Source of the DNA: Fretibacter rubidus | GTDB taxonomy: Bacteria; Pseudomonadota; Alphaproteobacteria; Caulobacterales; Maricaulaceae | Assembly: GCF_041429785.1 (NCBI RefSeq) | Contig: NZ_CP163423.1 | Location: 1,054,001 to 1,118,000, forward strand | Reading direction: 5' to 3' | Length of the DNA stretch: 64,000 bases | In this document: positions 36,370 through 45,187 of the stretch, in pieces | Numbering within the stretch: the first letter of the stretch is position 1 | Layout of the letters: every line of letters begins with the position of its first letter | Notes under the pieces: model-generated | What the model saw: only the letters and a program-made list of their open reading frames with translations | Database searches by the model: none | What the model was told of the DNA's origin: nothing | Program-made: the position numbers and the translations under genes

Positions 36370-37560
36370 CTAAACAGCCGCAAAATCACCGATTTGGATA
36401 ATCTCGACGCTCTCGCCCGCCTTTTGCGCGCTTTGCCCTGGACTCAGACGCAAAAGCGCATTGGCCTTGAGGAACGGTGACATCAAGCCGCTATCTTGCG
36501 CGGGGAGCGCGCTCACGCAAAGCTGTCCGGAATTATTAAAACTAGCCACAGCGCGAAGATAGCTTTCGCGCGGACCATTGGAGCCAAGTGGCGTGTCTAA
36601 CCTTGCGGTCAATATGGGCGTGTGAACACCGAGCAGTGGTTTCAAAAATAGATGCGCGCAAACAACGGCAGAGGCTGGATTGCCGGGCAGGCCCAAAACG
36701 CGTTGACGGCTCAATGCACCAAACCAGGTTGGCTTTCCGGGGCGCACGGCAACTTTCTCAAATATCATTGATAATCCAGCGTGGGTGAAGGCGCCGCGCA
36801 TATGGTCGTGATCGCCAACGGACGCCCCGCCCACAGGCACTATGATGTCGGCATCGCTTGCTGCTGACAGGCTTTTTAATATGCTGTCCACACTATCGCG
36901 CGCAGTCGGTAGGATATGCGGGACGCCTCCCCATTGGGCAATCAAAGCGGCGAGCGCCGTTGGATTGGCATTGACGATTTGCCCCGTACCGACAGGCTCC
37001 CCCGGTGTGACGAGTTCGTTGCCATTGGACAAGATAGCGACGTTTAGGCGTCGTTTAACCGACAGCGTCCCATGGCCCGCCGCCGCCGCGACTAGCAACT
37101 CTGACGGACCTAGGCGGGTGCCAGCGGCGATAAGCTGGTCGCCTTTCAGAAAATCTATGCCGGCGTGACGGATATGACGGGCGGCGTCTTGCGGCTCATT
37201 CACGGTAATGGTGTCGCCATTTCGGGTCACGTTTTCTTGGATAATCACAGTATTGGCGCCGTTCGGCACGGCCCCGCCGGTGAAGATACGCACAGCTTGG
37301 CCCGTACTCACAGCGCCCTTAAAGGGGCTGCCTGCGGGGGCTTCGCCGATCACGGTTAAAGTCGCCCCAGCGGTTTTAACATCGTCTAATTTGACGGCGT
37401 AACCATCCATGGCGGACGCTGATAAAGGCGGCTGGGTGAGGGTCGCAGTGACGGGCTTGCTTAGCACCCGACCTAATGCTGCATTAAGGGACACAGTCTC
37501 AGAGGGCTGTTCAATGCGGTTGTCATTGATATAGGCGAGGGCTTGGGAAACGGAAATCAT
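36370..37560 (-). CDS. moeA: Molybdopterin molybdenumtransferase
   Basis: 396 aa MoeA, which inserts molybdate into adenylylated molybdopterin. It shows ALGRVLSKPV, PLSASAMDGYAVK, GEAPAGSPF, RIFTGGAVPNGANTVI, LSNGNELVTPG, VPVGGASVGDHDH and LGLPGNPASAVVCAHLFL in family order. It diverges from a MocA-like gene with about 41 bases between the starts, so the promoters must overlap. Confidence 0.95.
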   Translation of the reverse strand: MISVSQALAYINDNRIEQPSETVSLNAALGRVLSKPVTATLTQPPLSASAMDGYAVKLDDVKTAGATLTVIGEAPAGSPFKGAVSTGQAVRIFTGGAVPNGANTVIIQENVTRNGDTITVNEPQDAARHIRHAGIDFLKGDQLIAAGTRLGPSELLVAAAAGHGTLSVKRRLNVAILSNGNELVTPGEPVGTGQIVNANPTALAALIAQWGGVPHILPTARDSVDSILKSLSAASDADIIVPVGGASVGDHDHMRGAFTHAGLSMIFEKVAVRPGKPTWFGALSRQRVLGLPGNPASAVVCAHLFLKPLLGVHTPILTARLDTPLGSNGPRESYLRAVASFNNSGQLCVSALPAQDSGLMSPFLKANALLRLSPGQSAQKAGESVEIIQIGDFAAV

Positions 37561-37601
37561 AGCCCCCTATAGGCAAAGACGTGTTTTGGCGCTAGGTGAT
37601 T

Positions 37602-38222
37602 ATGGTGACCCTTAATCAAACCACTGTGATAATCCCGGCCAGCGGCCAATCTGTGCGCTTTGGCGCGAGTAATAAGCTGCTGTCTGAATTGGCTGGAAAA
37701 CCGCTTGCGCAGCACGCCATTGATTGCGCGGCTAACATTGGTTTCAGCAATAAAATCGCAGTCATCCCACGAGATAAAACTGCGCTTTGGGAGCTGTTTA
37801 AGGCGGCAGGATTTGACTGTATTCACAACCCTGCGCCAGAGCGCGGCATGGGGCATAGCTTGGCACTCGGCGCAAAGGCATGCCAGACCCAGAGGGCCGT
37901 GGTCATGCTCGCCGATATGCCGCTTGTACCAACGGGGCATATTCACGCTTTATTGGACGCGCTGGGTGATAACCCCGTTGTCTTTACCCAAAGTGCATCA
38001 GTCGTGCATCCGCCAGCAGCGCTGGGCTCTGTGGGGTTGGACGCGCTGAGGCACTCTGACGGTGATCAAGGACTGCGGGACTGGACAGTGGCGGCCAAGA
38101 CTGTTGCGCTAGACCCTGCGCTAACCCAAGATATCGACACACCAGAGAGCCTAGACGTGGTGCGACGAAATTGGGACGTCTTATACCGCCAAAGTCTAGC
38201 GGCGGATGTGGCCCGTAGGTAA
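37602..38222 (+). CDS. MocA/MobA-like molybdenum-cofactor nucleotidyltransferase
   Basis: About 206 aa. N-terminal nucleotide-binding loop (IIPASGQSVRFGASNKLL, a variant of the LAAGxSxRxG-K motif), GMGHSLALGAKA, metal-site MLADMPLV and C-terminal DIDTPESLDVV place it in the NTP-transferase family that makes the cytosine (MocA) or guanine (MobA) dinucleotide form of Moco. MocA is the closer match because of the DIDTPE motif. Start choice between ATG 37602 and nearby GTGs is uncertain; an AGGTG sits just before. It is divergent from moeA and 3 bases before a YceI gene. Confidence 0.8.
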   Translation: MVTLNQTTVIIPASGQSVRFGASNKLLSELAGKPLAQHAIDCAANIGFSNKIAVIPRDKTALWELFKAAGFDCIHNPAPERGMGHSLALGAKACQTQRAVVMLADMPLVPTGHIHALLDALGDNPVVFTQSASVVHPPAALGSVGLDALRHSDGDQGLRDWTVAAKTVALDPALTQDIDTPESLDVVRRNWDVLYRQSLAADVARR

Positions 38223-38225
38223 GTT

Positions 38226-38867
38226 ATGACATTTACAAAAACACTCTTAATCGCCAGCGCTGTAACCCTATCCGCCATGAGTTTATCGGCCTGCGCGACT
38301 TTCACGCCAACGCCTGAGACTAATGCGCAAGACGCGGTGGAGACGGGCAATTACTCGCTTGACCCCACCCACGCGTCGCTGACCTTTCGGATAAGCCATT
38401 TTGGCGTGTCTGATTATCTGGGGCGGTTTAACACCATTGACGGCACGCTGGATTTTGACGAAGCTAATCCCGAGGCCGCGAAGATGGTGCTGACCGCGCA
38501 AGTGGATAGCCTTGATGTAAATAATGACAGCTTCGCGGAAACGCTAATAGGCGAAAGCTGGTTTGACGCTAGCGCTCATCCCGAAGCGCGCTTTGTGCTA
38601 AACGGTATCACGCAGACAGGCCAAGATAGAGCGACGGCCACGGGCGAGTTGACCCTAAAGGGCGTGACCAATCCCGTGACATTTGACGTGCGTTTCATCG
38701 GCGCGATTAATAATCCGCTGACCCGTAAATATACGCTGGGGTTTGAGGCCAAGGGCAGCATAAAGCGGTCCGATTACGGCATCACACGATTGCTATCCGT
38801 TGCCGGTGACAAATTTGATTTTGACACAGTGCATCTACATTTTAACGGAGAATTTCAAAAGCAGTAA
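38226..38867 (+). CDS. YceI-family lipoprotein
   Basis: 213 aa with lipobox LSAC (Cys23) and a YceI lipocalin-like beta-barrel: YSLDPTHASLTFRISHFGVSDYLGRF, WFDASAHPEARF, GELTLKGVTNPVTFDV and RSDYGITRLLSVAGDKFDF. YceI proteins bind isoprenoid or other amphiphilic ligands in the periplasm; a lipid-anchored version would hold this at the membrane. It is probably co-transcribed with the MocA-like gene and converges on the nitroreductase with no gap between them. Confidence 0.92.
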   Translation: MTFTKTLLIASAVTLSAMSLSACATFTPTPETNAQDAVETGNYSLDPTHASLTFRISHFGVSDYLGRFNTIDGTLDFDEANPEAAKMVLTAQVDSLDVNNDSFAETLIGESWFDASAHPEARFVLNGITQTGQDRATATGELTLKGVTNPVTFDVRFIGAINNPLTRKYTLGFEAKGSIKRSDYGITRLLSVAGDKFDFDTVHLHFNGEFQKQ

Positions 38868-39557
38868 TCAGCTGTAAAATTTATGCGTCTCTGATAGGGG
38901 CGCACGGTCAGCGCGTAGGTCGTTGACCGCAACGTCTGGATCGCCGTAACCCAGCGACATACCAACGATAACTTCTTGCTCTTCTGGTATATCAAGGAAT
39001 TTTTCGCACACAGTCGGCCAATTGCGCCACCACCCTTGCGGCGCAGTATGCAGGCCATGTTCACGCGCGAGAAGCATAAGGCTTTGCACATAAATACCAA
39101 CGTCCATATGTTGCGGCGCTTGGCAGCGTTTATCGGCTGTGATGATGATACCAACGGGCGCGCCGAAGAATTTCATATTCTCTAGGAACTGCGCCATACG
39201 GCCAAATTTATCGTCCTTGGCGATACCCAAAAGCTTATACATATCCTCGCCCAGCTTATAGCGCCAGCTGCGTTGCGGCTCCCACAATGGCGAGGGGTAA
39301 GCGGGATGTGTCGGCTCGTCCTGATTGCCCTCTGTCGCGTATTTCACACCGTCCGCGACGAAGTCTTTCAGTGTTTGACCCGTCATGACGTGGACTTGCC
39401 ACGGTTGCAAATTACCGCCAGAGGCCGTGCGCCGTGCTTGCTCCATGATTGTCATCAGCGTGTCCTCTGGCACAGGGGTATCGCGGAATTTACGCACGGT
39501 AATGCGTGTATCAAGCGCGTCTGAAACAGTAACCGATTTTGACGTAGAGAGGGGCAT
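38868..39557 (-). CDS. Nitroreductase-family flavoprotein
   Basis: 229 aa from ATG 39557 (AAGGAC upstream); longer in-frame starts run into the divergent sdaA gene. FMN-dependent oxidoreductase fold: TRITVRKFRDTPVPEDTL, ARRTASGGNLQPWQVHV, and MDVGIYVQSLMLLAREHGLHTAPQG. The last helix ends VVGMSLGYGDPD in the usual way. Substrate unknown. A palindrome (39571-39583) lies just upstream of the ribosome site and could be its operator. Confidence 0.88.
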   Translation of the reverse strand: MPLSTSKSVTVSDALDTRITVRKFRDTPVPEDTLMTIMEQARRTASGGNLQPWQVHVMTGQTLKDFVADGVKYATEGNQDEPTHPAYPSPLWEPQRSWRYKLGEDMYKLLGIAKDDKFGRMAQFLENMKFFGAPVGIIITADKRCQAPQHMDVGIYVQSLMLLAREHGLHTAPQGWWRNWPTVCEKFLDIPEEQEVIVGMSLGYGDPDVAVNDLRADRAPLSETHKFYS

Positions 39558-39570
39558 AATAGTCCTTAGA

Positions 39571-39583
39571 GTAATGTCATTAC
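39571..39583. promoter_or_regulatory. Operator-like palindrome upstream of the nitroreductase gene
   Basis: Perfect inverted repeat GTAATG-T-CATTAC, flanked further out by TTAG and CTAA. It lies 13 bases before the nitroreductase ATG and about 90 before sdaA, so a bound repressor would cover the promoter or leader. MarR- and TetR-type repressors use sites of this kind; which protein binds is unknown. Confidence 0.4.
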
Positions 39584-39674
39584 GGACTAACGAATAAGGG
39601 GGGTGACCGTCAAGACGCCTCTTGCGGCGGGGCGTTGTTTGTGAAAATCTAGCGATAATAATAAAAGGCATCGC

Positions 39675-41057
39675 ATGCTCTCCGTTCTTGATATTTTTCG
39701 CATAGGTATTGGCCCGTCCAGCTCTCACACGGTCGGTCCCATTCGTATTGGCAAACGCTTTGTCGATAGCCTGCACCGTGACGGCGTGTTTGATGATACG
39801 GCCGTTGTGGTGACAGAATTACAAGGCTCTCTCGCACTGACGGGTGTTGGACACGCCACACCCAAGGCGGTCATTCTTGGCCTGCTAGGGCTAGAGCCTG
39901 AAACGCTGGACGCGGGCGAGGCAGACGTGCTGGTCGCGCGGGTTTATAATGATCATGTGCTTTTGCTCGGCGGGCAAAAAGAGATAAGCTTTAACCCTGA
40001 CACAGCGATTATTTTTGATTTTGAAACGCCGCCTGATTTGCATCCCAACGGGATAAAGATGACAGCTCTATCTGCTGATGGGGCAGAATTGCGCAGCCAG
40101 ATTTATTATTCTACGGGCGGCGGGTTTATTGCCTCTCGCGCGCAGCTTTTGACGCCGCTGCCTGATGATATTGTGCCCACGGCAGCGACTGTACCGCATC
40201 CCTTTACCTCTGCCGCAGAGCTTCTGGCGATTTGTGCAACCGAGCAAAAAACTATCCATGAAGTCATATTCGCCAATGAAGACGCCATGCGTGCGCGCGA
40301 GGAGACTGTTTCTGCCTTAAACCGTATTGCCGATGTTATGATGGCGTGTATCGAACGCGGCCTTCATACTGAAGGCACATTGCCTGGGGGGCTAAAGGTT
40401 AAACGCCGCGCGCCTGCGATATGGGAGAAGCTCCACGGTGCGCCGCCGTCCAATGAACGCGAACAACTCTTTGATTGGCTGAATGTGTACGCCATGGCCG
40501 TGAATGAAGAAAACGCAGCGGGCGGCCAAGTCGTGACCGCGCCGACTAACGGCGCTGCGGGGATTATACCTGCTATCATAAAGCATTACTGTGTAGGCGA
40601 AGGCACAGAGGCCAACCGTAAAAACATCCGTAAATTTCTGCTAACGGCGGGCGGTATTGGACTTTTATATAAGCAACGCGCCTCTATTTCGGGTGCGGAA
40701 ATGGGATGCCAAGGCGAGGTCGGCGTGGCCTGCTCTATGGCGGCGGGCGGGCTTGCCTCTGTCTGGGGCGGTACGCCTGAGCAAGTCTGCTCGGCGGCTG
40801 AAATTGGGATGGAACATAACCTCGGCCTGACGTGCGATCCAGTCGGGGGCCTTGTGCAAATTCCGTGTATCGAGCGCAACGCCATCGGCACGGTCAAAGC
40901 CGCCAATGCCGCGCGGCTCGCTTTGCATCAAGGACACCACAGCAAAGTCAGCCTCGATCAAGTCATAGAGACCATGCGCCAAACAGGCCTTGATATGAGC
41001 AGCAAATATAAAGAAACGAGCCAAGGGGGTTTGGCCGTCAATGTGGTCGAATGTTAA
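39675..41057 (+). CDS. sdaA: L-serine ammonia-lyase (iron-sulfur type)
   Basis: 460 aa single-chain enzyme that converts L-serine to pyruvate and ammonia with a [4Fe-4S] cluster. The N-terminal domain has FRIGIGPSSSHTVGP; the catalytic domain has APTNGAAGIIPA, GCQGEVGVACSMAAGG and the Cys-containing GLTCDPVGGLVQIPCIERN. Full length. It is divergent from the nitroreductase and followed by a hairpin and a repeat before moaA. Confidence 0.95.
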   Translation: MLSVLDIFRIGIGPSSSHTVGPIRIGKRFVDSLHRDGVFDDTAVVVTELQGSLALTGVGHATPKAVILGLLGLEPETLDAGEADVLVARVYNDHVLLLGGQKEISFNPDTAIIFDFETPPDLHPNGIKMTALSADGAELRSQIYYSTGGGFIASRAQLLTPLPDDIVPTAATVPHPFTSAAELLAICATEQKTIHEVIFANEDAMRAREETVSALNRIADVMMACIERGLHTEGTLPGGLKVKRRAPAIWEKLHGAPPSNEREQLFDWLNVYAMAVNEENAAGGQVVTAPTNGAAGIIPAIIKHYCVGEGTEANRKNIRKFLLTAGGIGLLYKQRASISGAEMGCQGEVGVACSMAAGGLASVWGGTPEQVCSAAEIGMEHNLGLTCDPVGGLVQIPCIERNAIGTVKAANAARLALHQGHHSKVSLDQVIETMRQTGLDMSSKYKETSQGGLAVNVVEC

Positions 41058-41058
41058 A

Positions 41059-41087
41059 GTGCGATTTTTGTGAAACAAAAAACGCAC
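41059..41087. repeat. Hairpin after sdaA
   Basis: Arms GTGCGATTTTTG and CAAAAAACGCAC (one mismatch), loop TGAAA, starting 2 bases after the sdaA stop. It is not followed by a T run, so termination is possible but not proven; the right arm overlaps the repeat at 41077-41137. Confidence 0.4.
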
Positions 41088-41137
41088 AACAGGGCCGCAA
41101 AATATGCGCAGCCTTAGCGCAAATTTTGTGCACCGCT
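41077..41137 (+). repeat. Direct repeat flanking moaA, copy 1
   Basis: About 60 bases, clearly related to 42246-42304. Both share an A6 tract, a GCAC, an AGGGC block, a small hairpin and a conserved GTGCACCGCT end. In this copy the hairpin is GCGC-AGCCTTA-GCGC. It lies 42 bases before the moaA ATG. Confidence 0.6.
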
Positions 41138-41179
41138 TTTATGTCCCGGACAGACACGCGAACACTATGAAACTAACCA

Positions 41180-42202
41180 ATGAATAAACCCATCAATAGC
41201 CCCCTCATCGACAGTTACGGACGGCAGATCACCTATCTGCGCTTGTCCGTCACTGACCGCTGTGATTTGCGCTGCACCTATTGCATGGCGGAAAATATGA
41301 CGTTTCTGCCCAAGCGCGATTTGCTGACGCTGGAAGAGCTTGACCAATTGGCGTCTCATTTCATTGCGCGCGGCGTTCGCAAAATCCGTATCACGGGTGG
41401 TGAACCGCTGGTGCGGCGCGATATTATGCATTTGATTAAACGGCTTGGCCGTCACCGCGAAAGGGGTGCGCTCGATGAATTGACGGTCACAACAAATGGC
41501 ACGCAGCTTTCGAGATTTGCGGATGATCTAAAACGCTTTGGTGTCGAGCGTATCAATGTCTCGCTCGACACGCTTGACCGCGCGCTGTTTAAAACGCTCA
41601 CGCGCCGCGACGCAATTGATAGTGTCATGCAGGGAATAGACGCAGCCCAAGCCGTAGGGTTGCGCGTCAAAATCAATACTGTCGCTCTGCAAAGCAATGC
41701 GGATGAAATCGCCGATATGATGGTCTGGGCGCATGGGCGGGGCATGGATATGACGCTGATCGAGGTCATGCCGCTGGGCGAAATTGATGAAGACCGCGTC
41801 GATCAATATATCCCGCTATCAGAGGTGCGCGATAGGCTGGCCGCGCGCTTCACATTATCGGACATAGATCACCGCACAGGCGGCCCAGCCCGTTATGTGA
41901 GTGTGAAGGAGACAGCCAAAGGGAAAGGTGGTCGGCTCGGCTTCATCACACCGCTGACAAATAATTTCTGCGCAGGCTGTAACCGCGTGCGCGTGACCTG
42001 CACTGGCCAAATCTATAGCTGCCTCGGCCACGGCGGCGCTGTGGACTTACGCAGCGCCCTACGCGGCGAGGCACCGCAGGAGGCGCTCAACACTTTGCTA
42101 GACAGTGTCATGCGCGCCAAGCCTGAACGCCATAATTTTGATATATCAAAGCGCGGCCAGGGACCGAGTGTACAGCGGTATATGTCAGTCACTGGGGGTT
42201 AG
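41180..42202 (+). CDS. moaA: GTP 3',8-cyclase (molybdenum cofactor synthesis)
   Basis: 340 aa radical-SAM enzyme for the first step of molybdopterin synthesis. The N-terminal SAM cluster is C28-x3-C32-x2-C35, the second cluster is [14 protein letters not shown], and the GTP-binding region follows ([16 protein letters not shown]). The essential C-terminal Gly-Gly is present (SVTGG). No moaC, moaD or moaE is in the window. The ribosome site is weak. Nearly identical ~60-base repeats lie before and after the gene. Confidence 0.95.
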   Translation: MNKPINSPLIDSYGRQITYLRLSVTDRCDLRCTYCMAENMTFLPKRDLLTLEELDQLASHFIARGVRKIRITGGEPLVRRDIMHLIKRLGRHRERGALDELTVTTNGTQLSRFADDLKRFGVERINVSLDTLDRALFKTLTRRDAIDSVMQGIDAAQAVGLRVKINTVALQSNADEIADMMVWAHGRGMDMTLIEVMPLGEIDEDRVDQYIPLSEVRDRLAARFTLSDIDHRTGGPARYVSVKETAKGKGGRLGFITPLTNNFCAGCNRVRVTCTGQIYSCLGHGGAVDLRSALRGEAPQEALNTLLDSVMRAKPERHNFDISKRGQGPSVQRYMSVTGG

Positions 42203-42245
42203 TGCAATGTCTTGGGTTTGGTTTTCCGCAAGAAAAGCCCGACCC

Positions 42246-42304
42246 AAAAAATGCACGTTAGGGCAAGAAATTCACGCAGTCTTAGCGTGAATTTGTGCAC
42301 CGCT
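42246..42304 (+). repeat. Direct repeat flanking moaA, copy 2
   Basis: Related to 41077-41137 over about 60 bases. Here the hairpin is TTCACGC-AGTCTTA-GCGTGAA: compared with copy 1 the stem bases differ but pairing is kept, while loop and flanks are conserved. It starts 43 bases after the moaA stop. Confidence 0.6.
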
Positions 42305-42340
42305 CAAACATCTATCGTCAGAAAACCTTAGTCTAAAACA

Positions 42341-42430
42341 CGTCACCCTCGGGCTTGACCCGAGGGTCTATCAATACGTTATGGTTCAATGCTGAAGGAT
42401 GGATCCTCGGGTCAAGCCCGAGGATGACGG
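42341..42430. repeat. Inverted pair of CTCGGGCTTGACCCGAG palindromes
   Basis: Two copies of a palindromic unit in opposite orientation, at about 42341-42368 and 42401-42430, each with the core CTCGGGCTTGACCCGAG and outer GTCA/ATGAC ends. Units like this are scattered in intergenic DNA of many Alphaproteobacteria. As RNA the pair would fold into one long hairpin. Confidence 0.8.
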
Positions 42431-42628
42431 GGGAAGAGGGCTGAGACTCACGCTGCCTGATACTCACGGGTACCGCTGGAATAGGCGAGTAGTAAAACCG
42501 CTGGAATATCCTCATTATTCCGTGTTTGATGCTTTAACCCCAATGGGATTAAATGGGTTTCCCCTTCGCATAATGAAAGCCGAACCGCTGCCAGCCATCC
42601 TTGCAGGATGTCTACGCGTTATCGGTTG

Positions 42629-42655
42629 ATGATTTTTGGCTTCGCCAAAATTCAT
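42629..42655 (-). terminator. Hairpin at the end of the CoxE-like gene
   Basis: Near-symmetrical ATGA-TTTTTGGC-TTC-GCCAAAATTCAT that overlaps the CoxE-like stop codon. It could end the minus-strand transcript, but lacks a long T run. Confidence 0.35.
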
Positions 42656-43836
42656 CTGGCCAATTCCTTCATCGCCGCCTCAAGCCCACTCAAGGTCATA
42701 GGGAACATTCTGTCTGCGCCAATGACCTCTTGGATAATCTTGGTGCTTTGCGAATAGGCCCAGTATTTTTCTTCCGTGGGATTAATCCAGATGAGATGCG
42801 GATAGACATCGACCAACCGTTTTAGCCAGACATGGCCCGCTTCCTCGTTCCAATGCTCAACACTGCCGCCGCGCATGGTGACTTCATAGGGGCTCATGGC
42901 GGCGTCGCCGACGATGACCACGCGGTAATCTGACGGGAATTTATGCAGCACATCCCATGTCGGTGTGACCTCTTTCATACGGCGGACATTGTCTTTCCAT
43001 AGATGCTCATAGATGCAGTTGTGGAAATAGAAATATTCCAGCCGTTTAAATTCCGAACGCGCGGCAGAGAACAACTCTTCGGCTTGTTTCACATAGGCAT
43101 CCATCGACCCGCCAATATCAAAAAACGTCAGCACTTTGACCGCGTTGCGACGCTCTGGCCGCATCTGAATATCGAGCCAGCCTTGCTTGGCCGTGCCGCG
43201 AATTGTGCCGTCAAGATCAAGCTCATCCGCCGCGCCGTCGCGGGCAAATTTACGCAGGCGGCGCAACGCGACTTTGATATTACGCGTGCCAATTTCGCGG
43301 TCACCGTCGAGGTTTTTAAACTGGCGTTTATCCCAAACCTTGACCGCTTTGCCGTGTTTACCGGGGCCGCCAATGCGCACACCTTCGGGGTTGTAACCGC
43401 CGTGGCCAAAGGGCGATGTACCGCCTGTGCCGATATGCTTGGACCCGCCTTCATGGCGTTCTTTTTGGTTCTCCAGCCGTTCTTTCAGGGCTTCCATGAT
43501 TTTATCAAAATCACCGAGCGCTTCAATCTCGGCCATTTCTTCGGGCGTGAGGTGTTTTTCCGCCATAGCGCGCAGCCAATCAGCGGGGATTTCGTGCTCG
43601 TCCTCTCCAAATATATCAGACAGATAGTCCATGCCGCGAAAAACATGAGCGAAGACCTGATCAAATTTATCGAGGTCACGCTCGTCCTTAATCAGGGCCG
43701 TGCGGGACAGATAATAAAAGCCGTCAACACTGTCATGGGCAACGTCTTTATCAAGCCCTTCGAGCAGGGTTAGATATTCCCGAATGGTAACGGGGATTTT
43801 GGCGGCGCGAAGCTCTTTGAAAAACGTTTGAAACAT
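42652..43836 (-). CDS. CoxE-like von Willebrand factor A protein
   Basis: 394 aa cytoplasmic vWA protein of the CoxE/COG3552 type. The N-terminal helical part begins MFQTFFKELRAAKIPVTIREY; a charged Gly-rich middle (GTGGTSPFGHGGYNPEGVRIGG) leads to a vWA domain with MIDAS FDIGGSMD near residue 245. Such proteins usually pair with a MoxR/CbbQ-type AAA+ ATPase as metal-insertion or enzyme-activating chaperones. No such ATPase is next to it here, so its partner must be elsewhere. Confidence 0.82.
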   Translation of the reverse strand: MFQTFFKELRAAKIPVTIREYLTLLEGLDKDVAHDSVDGFYYLSRTALIKDERDLDKFDQVFAHVFRGMDYLSDIFGEDEHEIPADWLRAMAEKHLTPEEMAEIEALGDFDKIMEALKERLENQKERHEGGSKHIGTGGTSPFGHGGYNPEGVRIGGPGKHGKAVKVWDKRQFKNLDGDREIGTRNIKVALRRLRKFARDGAADELDLDGTIRGTAKQGWLDIQMRPERRNAVKVLTFFDIGGSMDAYVKQAEELFSAARSEFKRLEYFYFHNCIYEHLWKDNVRRMKEVTPTWDVLHKFPSDYRVVIVGDAAMSPYEVTMRGGSVEHWNEEAGHVWLKRLVDVYPHLIWINPTEEKYWAYSQSTKIIQEVIGADRMFPMTLSGLEAAMKELAR

Positions 43837-44022
43837 AGTGGCTATGTAACCTAAGCGGGCGGGAAAACAAAGTCCCCTTGCTGTGGCAATTTATGTCCGT
43901 CATAGGGCTAAGTGCATCACACCATTTGTTTGATAGGCGGCGGCTTGGGTTTGGTGGGGCTTATCTAGACAGCTTATGATTTTATCCTGCCATAATCCGT
44001 AAAAAACTGCTAACTATTATCT

Positions 44023-45090
44023 ATGATTGACGTCAGCCATAAACAGGCCATTGCAACGGCCATGGGAATTATATCGGGCCAAGACGGCGTACCAATGCCA
44101 GGTGATTATGACCGCGCGGCATCGGCTTTGTCCAGCGCGCAGGTCGTGCCTTTTGCCAAAGCAAAGCTTGCTGCACTGACTGCGATGGGGTGCGGCGTCC
44201 CGCGCGATAGAGACCGTGCCTGCGCGCTTTATTTCGACGCGGTGGTTAGCGGCTTTCCTCCTTTGCTGCGCGATATGGCGGTGATTAATGACGGCGCGCG
44301 CGGGGACAAAGGTCTGACCCGTTCGCTGTTGATGCGCGCGGCATCATCTGGCGATCATATGGCGGCAGATTTAATCCTTGCATGGGAACGTCGCGAACCG
44401 CCAGTAAGCGCGAGCGCGATTGATAGTGCCGCGTTAAAGACCTCTCTTGCGAAAATTTTTCATGCCGCCCCCGTTATTCAACCCAGTTCGTTATCACCTG
44501 ATTTGCCCGTCTTCGCCCATGTGAATGCGCTTACGCCCCTGCAATGTGATTACCTGATGATGAGCGCGGCGCCGCTCTTGCAGCCGTCCAAAGTGGTTGA
44601 CGGTGACCATAGCGAACAGGCAGGATTTCGCACTTCAGATGGGGCCGCGTTTTTACCGGCACGTATGGATTTGCCTGTGCTGCAAATCATCACAAAGCTG
44701 GCCTCACTGGCGGGGGCTGCGCCTGAACAAGGTGAATTTCTGGCACTTTTGCGCTACCGCCCCGGCCAAGAATACCGCCCGCACCATGATTATCTGCCAG
44801 AAGACAAAGCAGATTACGCCAAAGTCAAACGTAGCGGGCAAAGGCGGATGACGGTTCTGACCTATCTGAATAATGGCTATCACGGCGGAGAGACGGATTT
44901 CCCAAAGCTCAACATTAGCCACAACGGCGGGCAGGGCGACAGCCTCGTCTTTGCCAATATCGACGAGACCAGCAAACCACAGCCGCAATCTTTGCACGCA
45001 GGTTTGCCTGTGAGTCAGGGTGAAAAATGGCTAATCACGCTCTGGGTTCGGGAAAAACGGTTCTGGCCTTGGCCCGCTAAAACACTTTGA
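44023..45090 (+). CDS. 2-oxoglutarate/Fe(II) oxygenase with N-terminal Sel1-like helices
   Basis: 355 aa. Residues 1-~125 are helical with Sel1/TPR-like character (AKAKLAALTAMGCGVPRDRDRACALYF). The C-terminal half is a prolyl-4-hydroxylase-type double-stranded beta-helix: iron ligands H254-x-D256 (RPHHDYL) and H325 (SLHAGLPV), and 2OG-binding K335 (GEKWLITLW). A protein substrate is plausible because P4H-like enzymes act on peptides and Sel1 repeats bind proteins (inference). It ends about 100 bases before the GNAT-RimK pair on the same strand. Confidence 0.85.
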   Translation: MIDVSHKQAIATAMGIISGQDGVPMPGDYDRAASALSSAQVVPFAKAKLAALTAMGCGVPRDRDRACALYFDAVVSGFPPLLRDMAVINDGARGDKGLTRSLLMRAASSGDHMAADLILAWERREPPVSASAIDSAALKTSLAKIFHAAPVIQPSSLSPDLPVFAHVNALTPLQCDYLMMSAAPLLQPSKVVDGDHSEQAGFRTSDGAAFLPARMDLPVLQIITKLASLAGAAPEQGEFLALLRYRPGQEYRPHHDYLPEDKADYAKVKRSGQRRMTVLTYLNNGYHGGETDFPKLNISHNGGQGDSLVFANIDETSKPQPQSLHAGLPVSQGEKWLITLWVREKRFWPWPAKTL

Positions 45091-45187
45091 AATATTTCAC
45101 TTTACAGCCGTAAAAAAAGGCGTATTGGGCGCTTTGAAATAGATTTTTCTTGGGTTTTTGCCCGAGATTTGGAGCGCTTGAGCGTCA

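Larger units (their letters stand above)
42203..42651. other. Intergenic region rich in repeats
   Basis: The ~450 bases between moaA and the CoxE-like gene hold no convincing gene. They contain copy 2 of the moaA-flanking repeat (42246-42304), an inverted pair of Alphaproteobacteria-type palindromes (42341-42430) and a hairpin next to the CoxE-like stop. The rest (about 42431-42625) shows nothing I can name. Confidence 0.6.

Noticed and set aside
43003-43773. Long open frame (256 codons) opposite the CoxE-like gene
   Set aside because: It lies wholly inside a well-recognised gene on the other strand and shows no family features; a codon-bias shadow.
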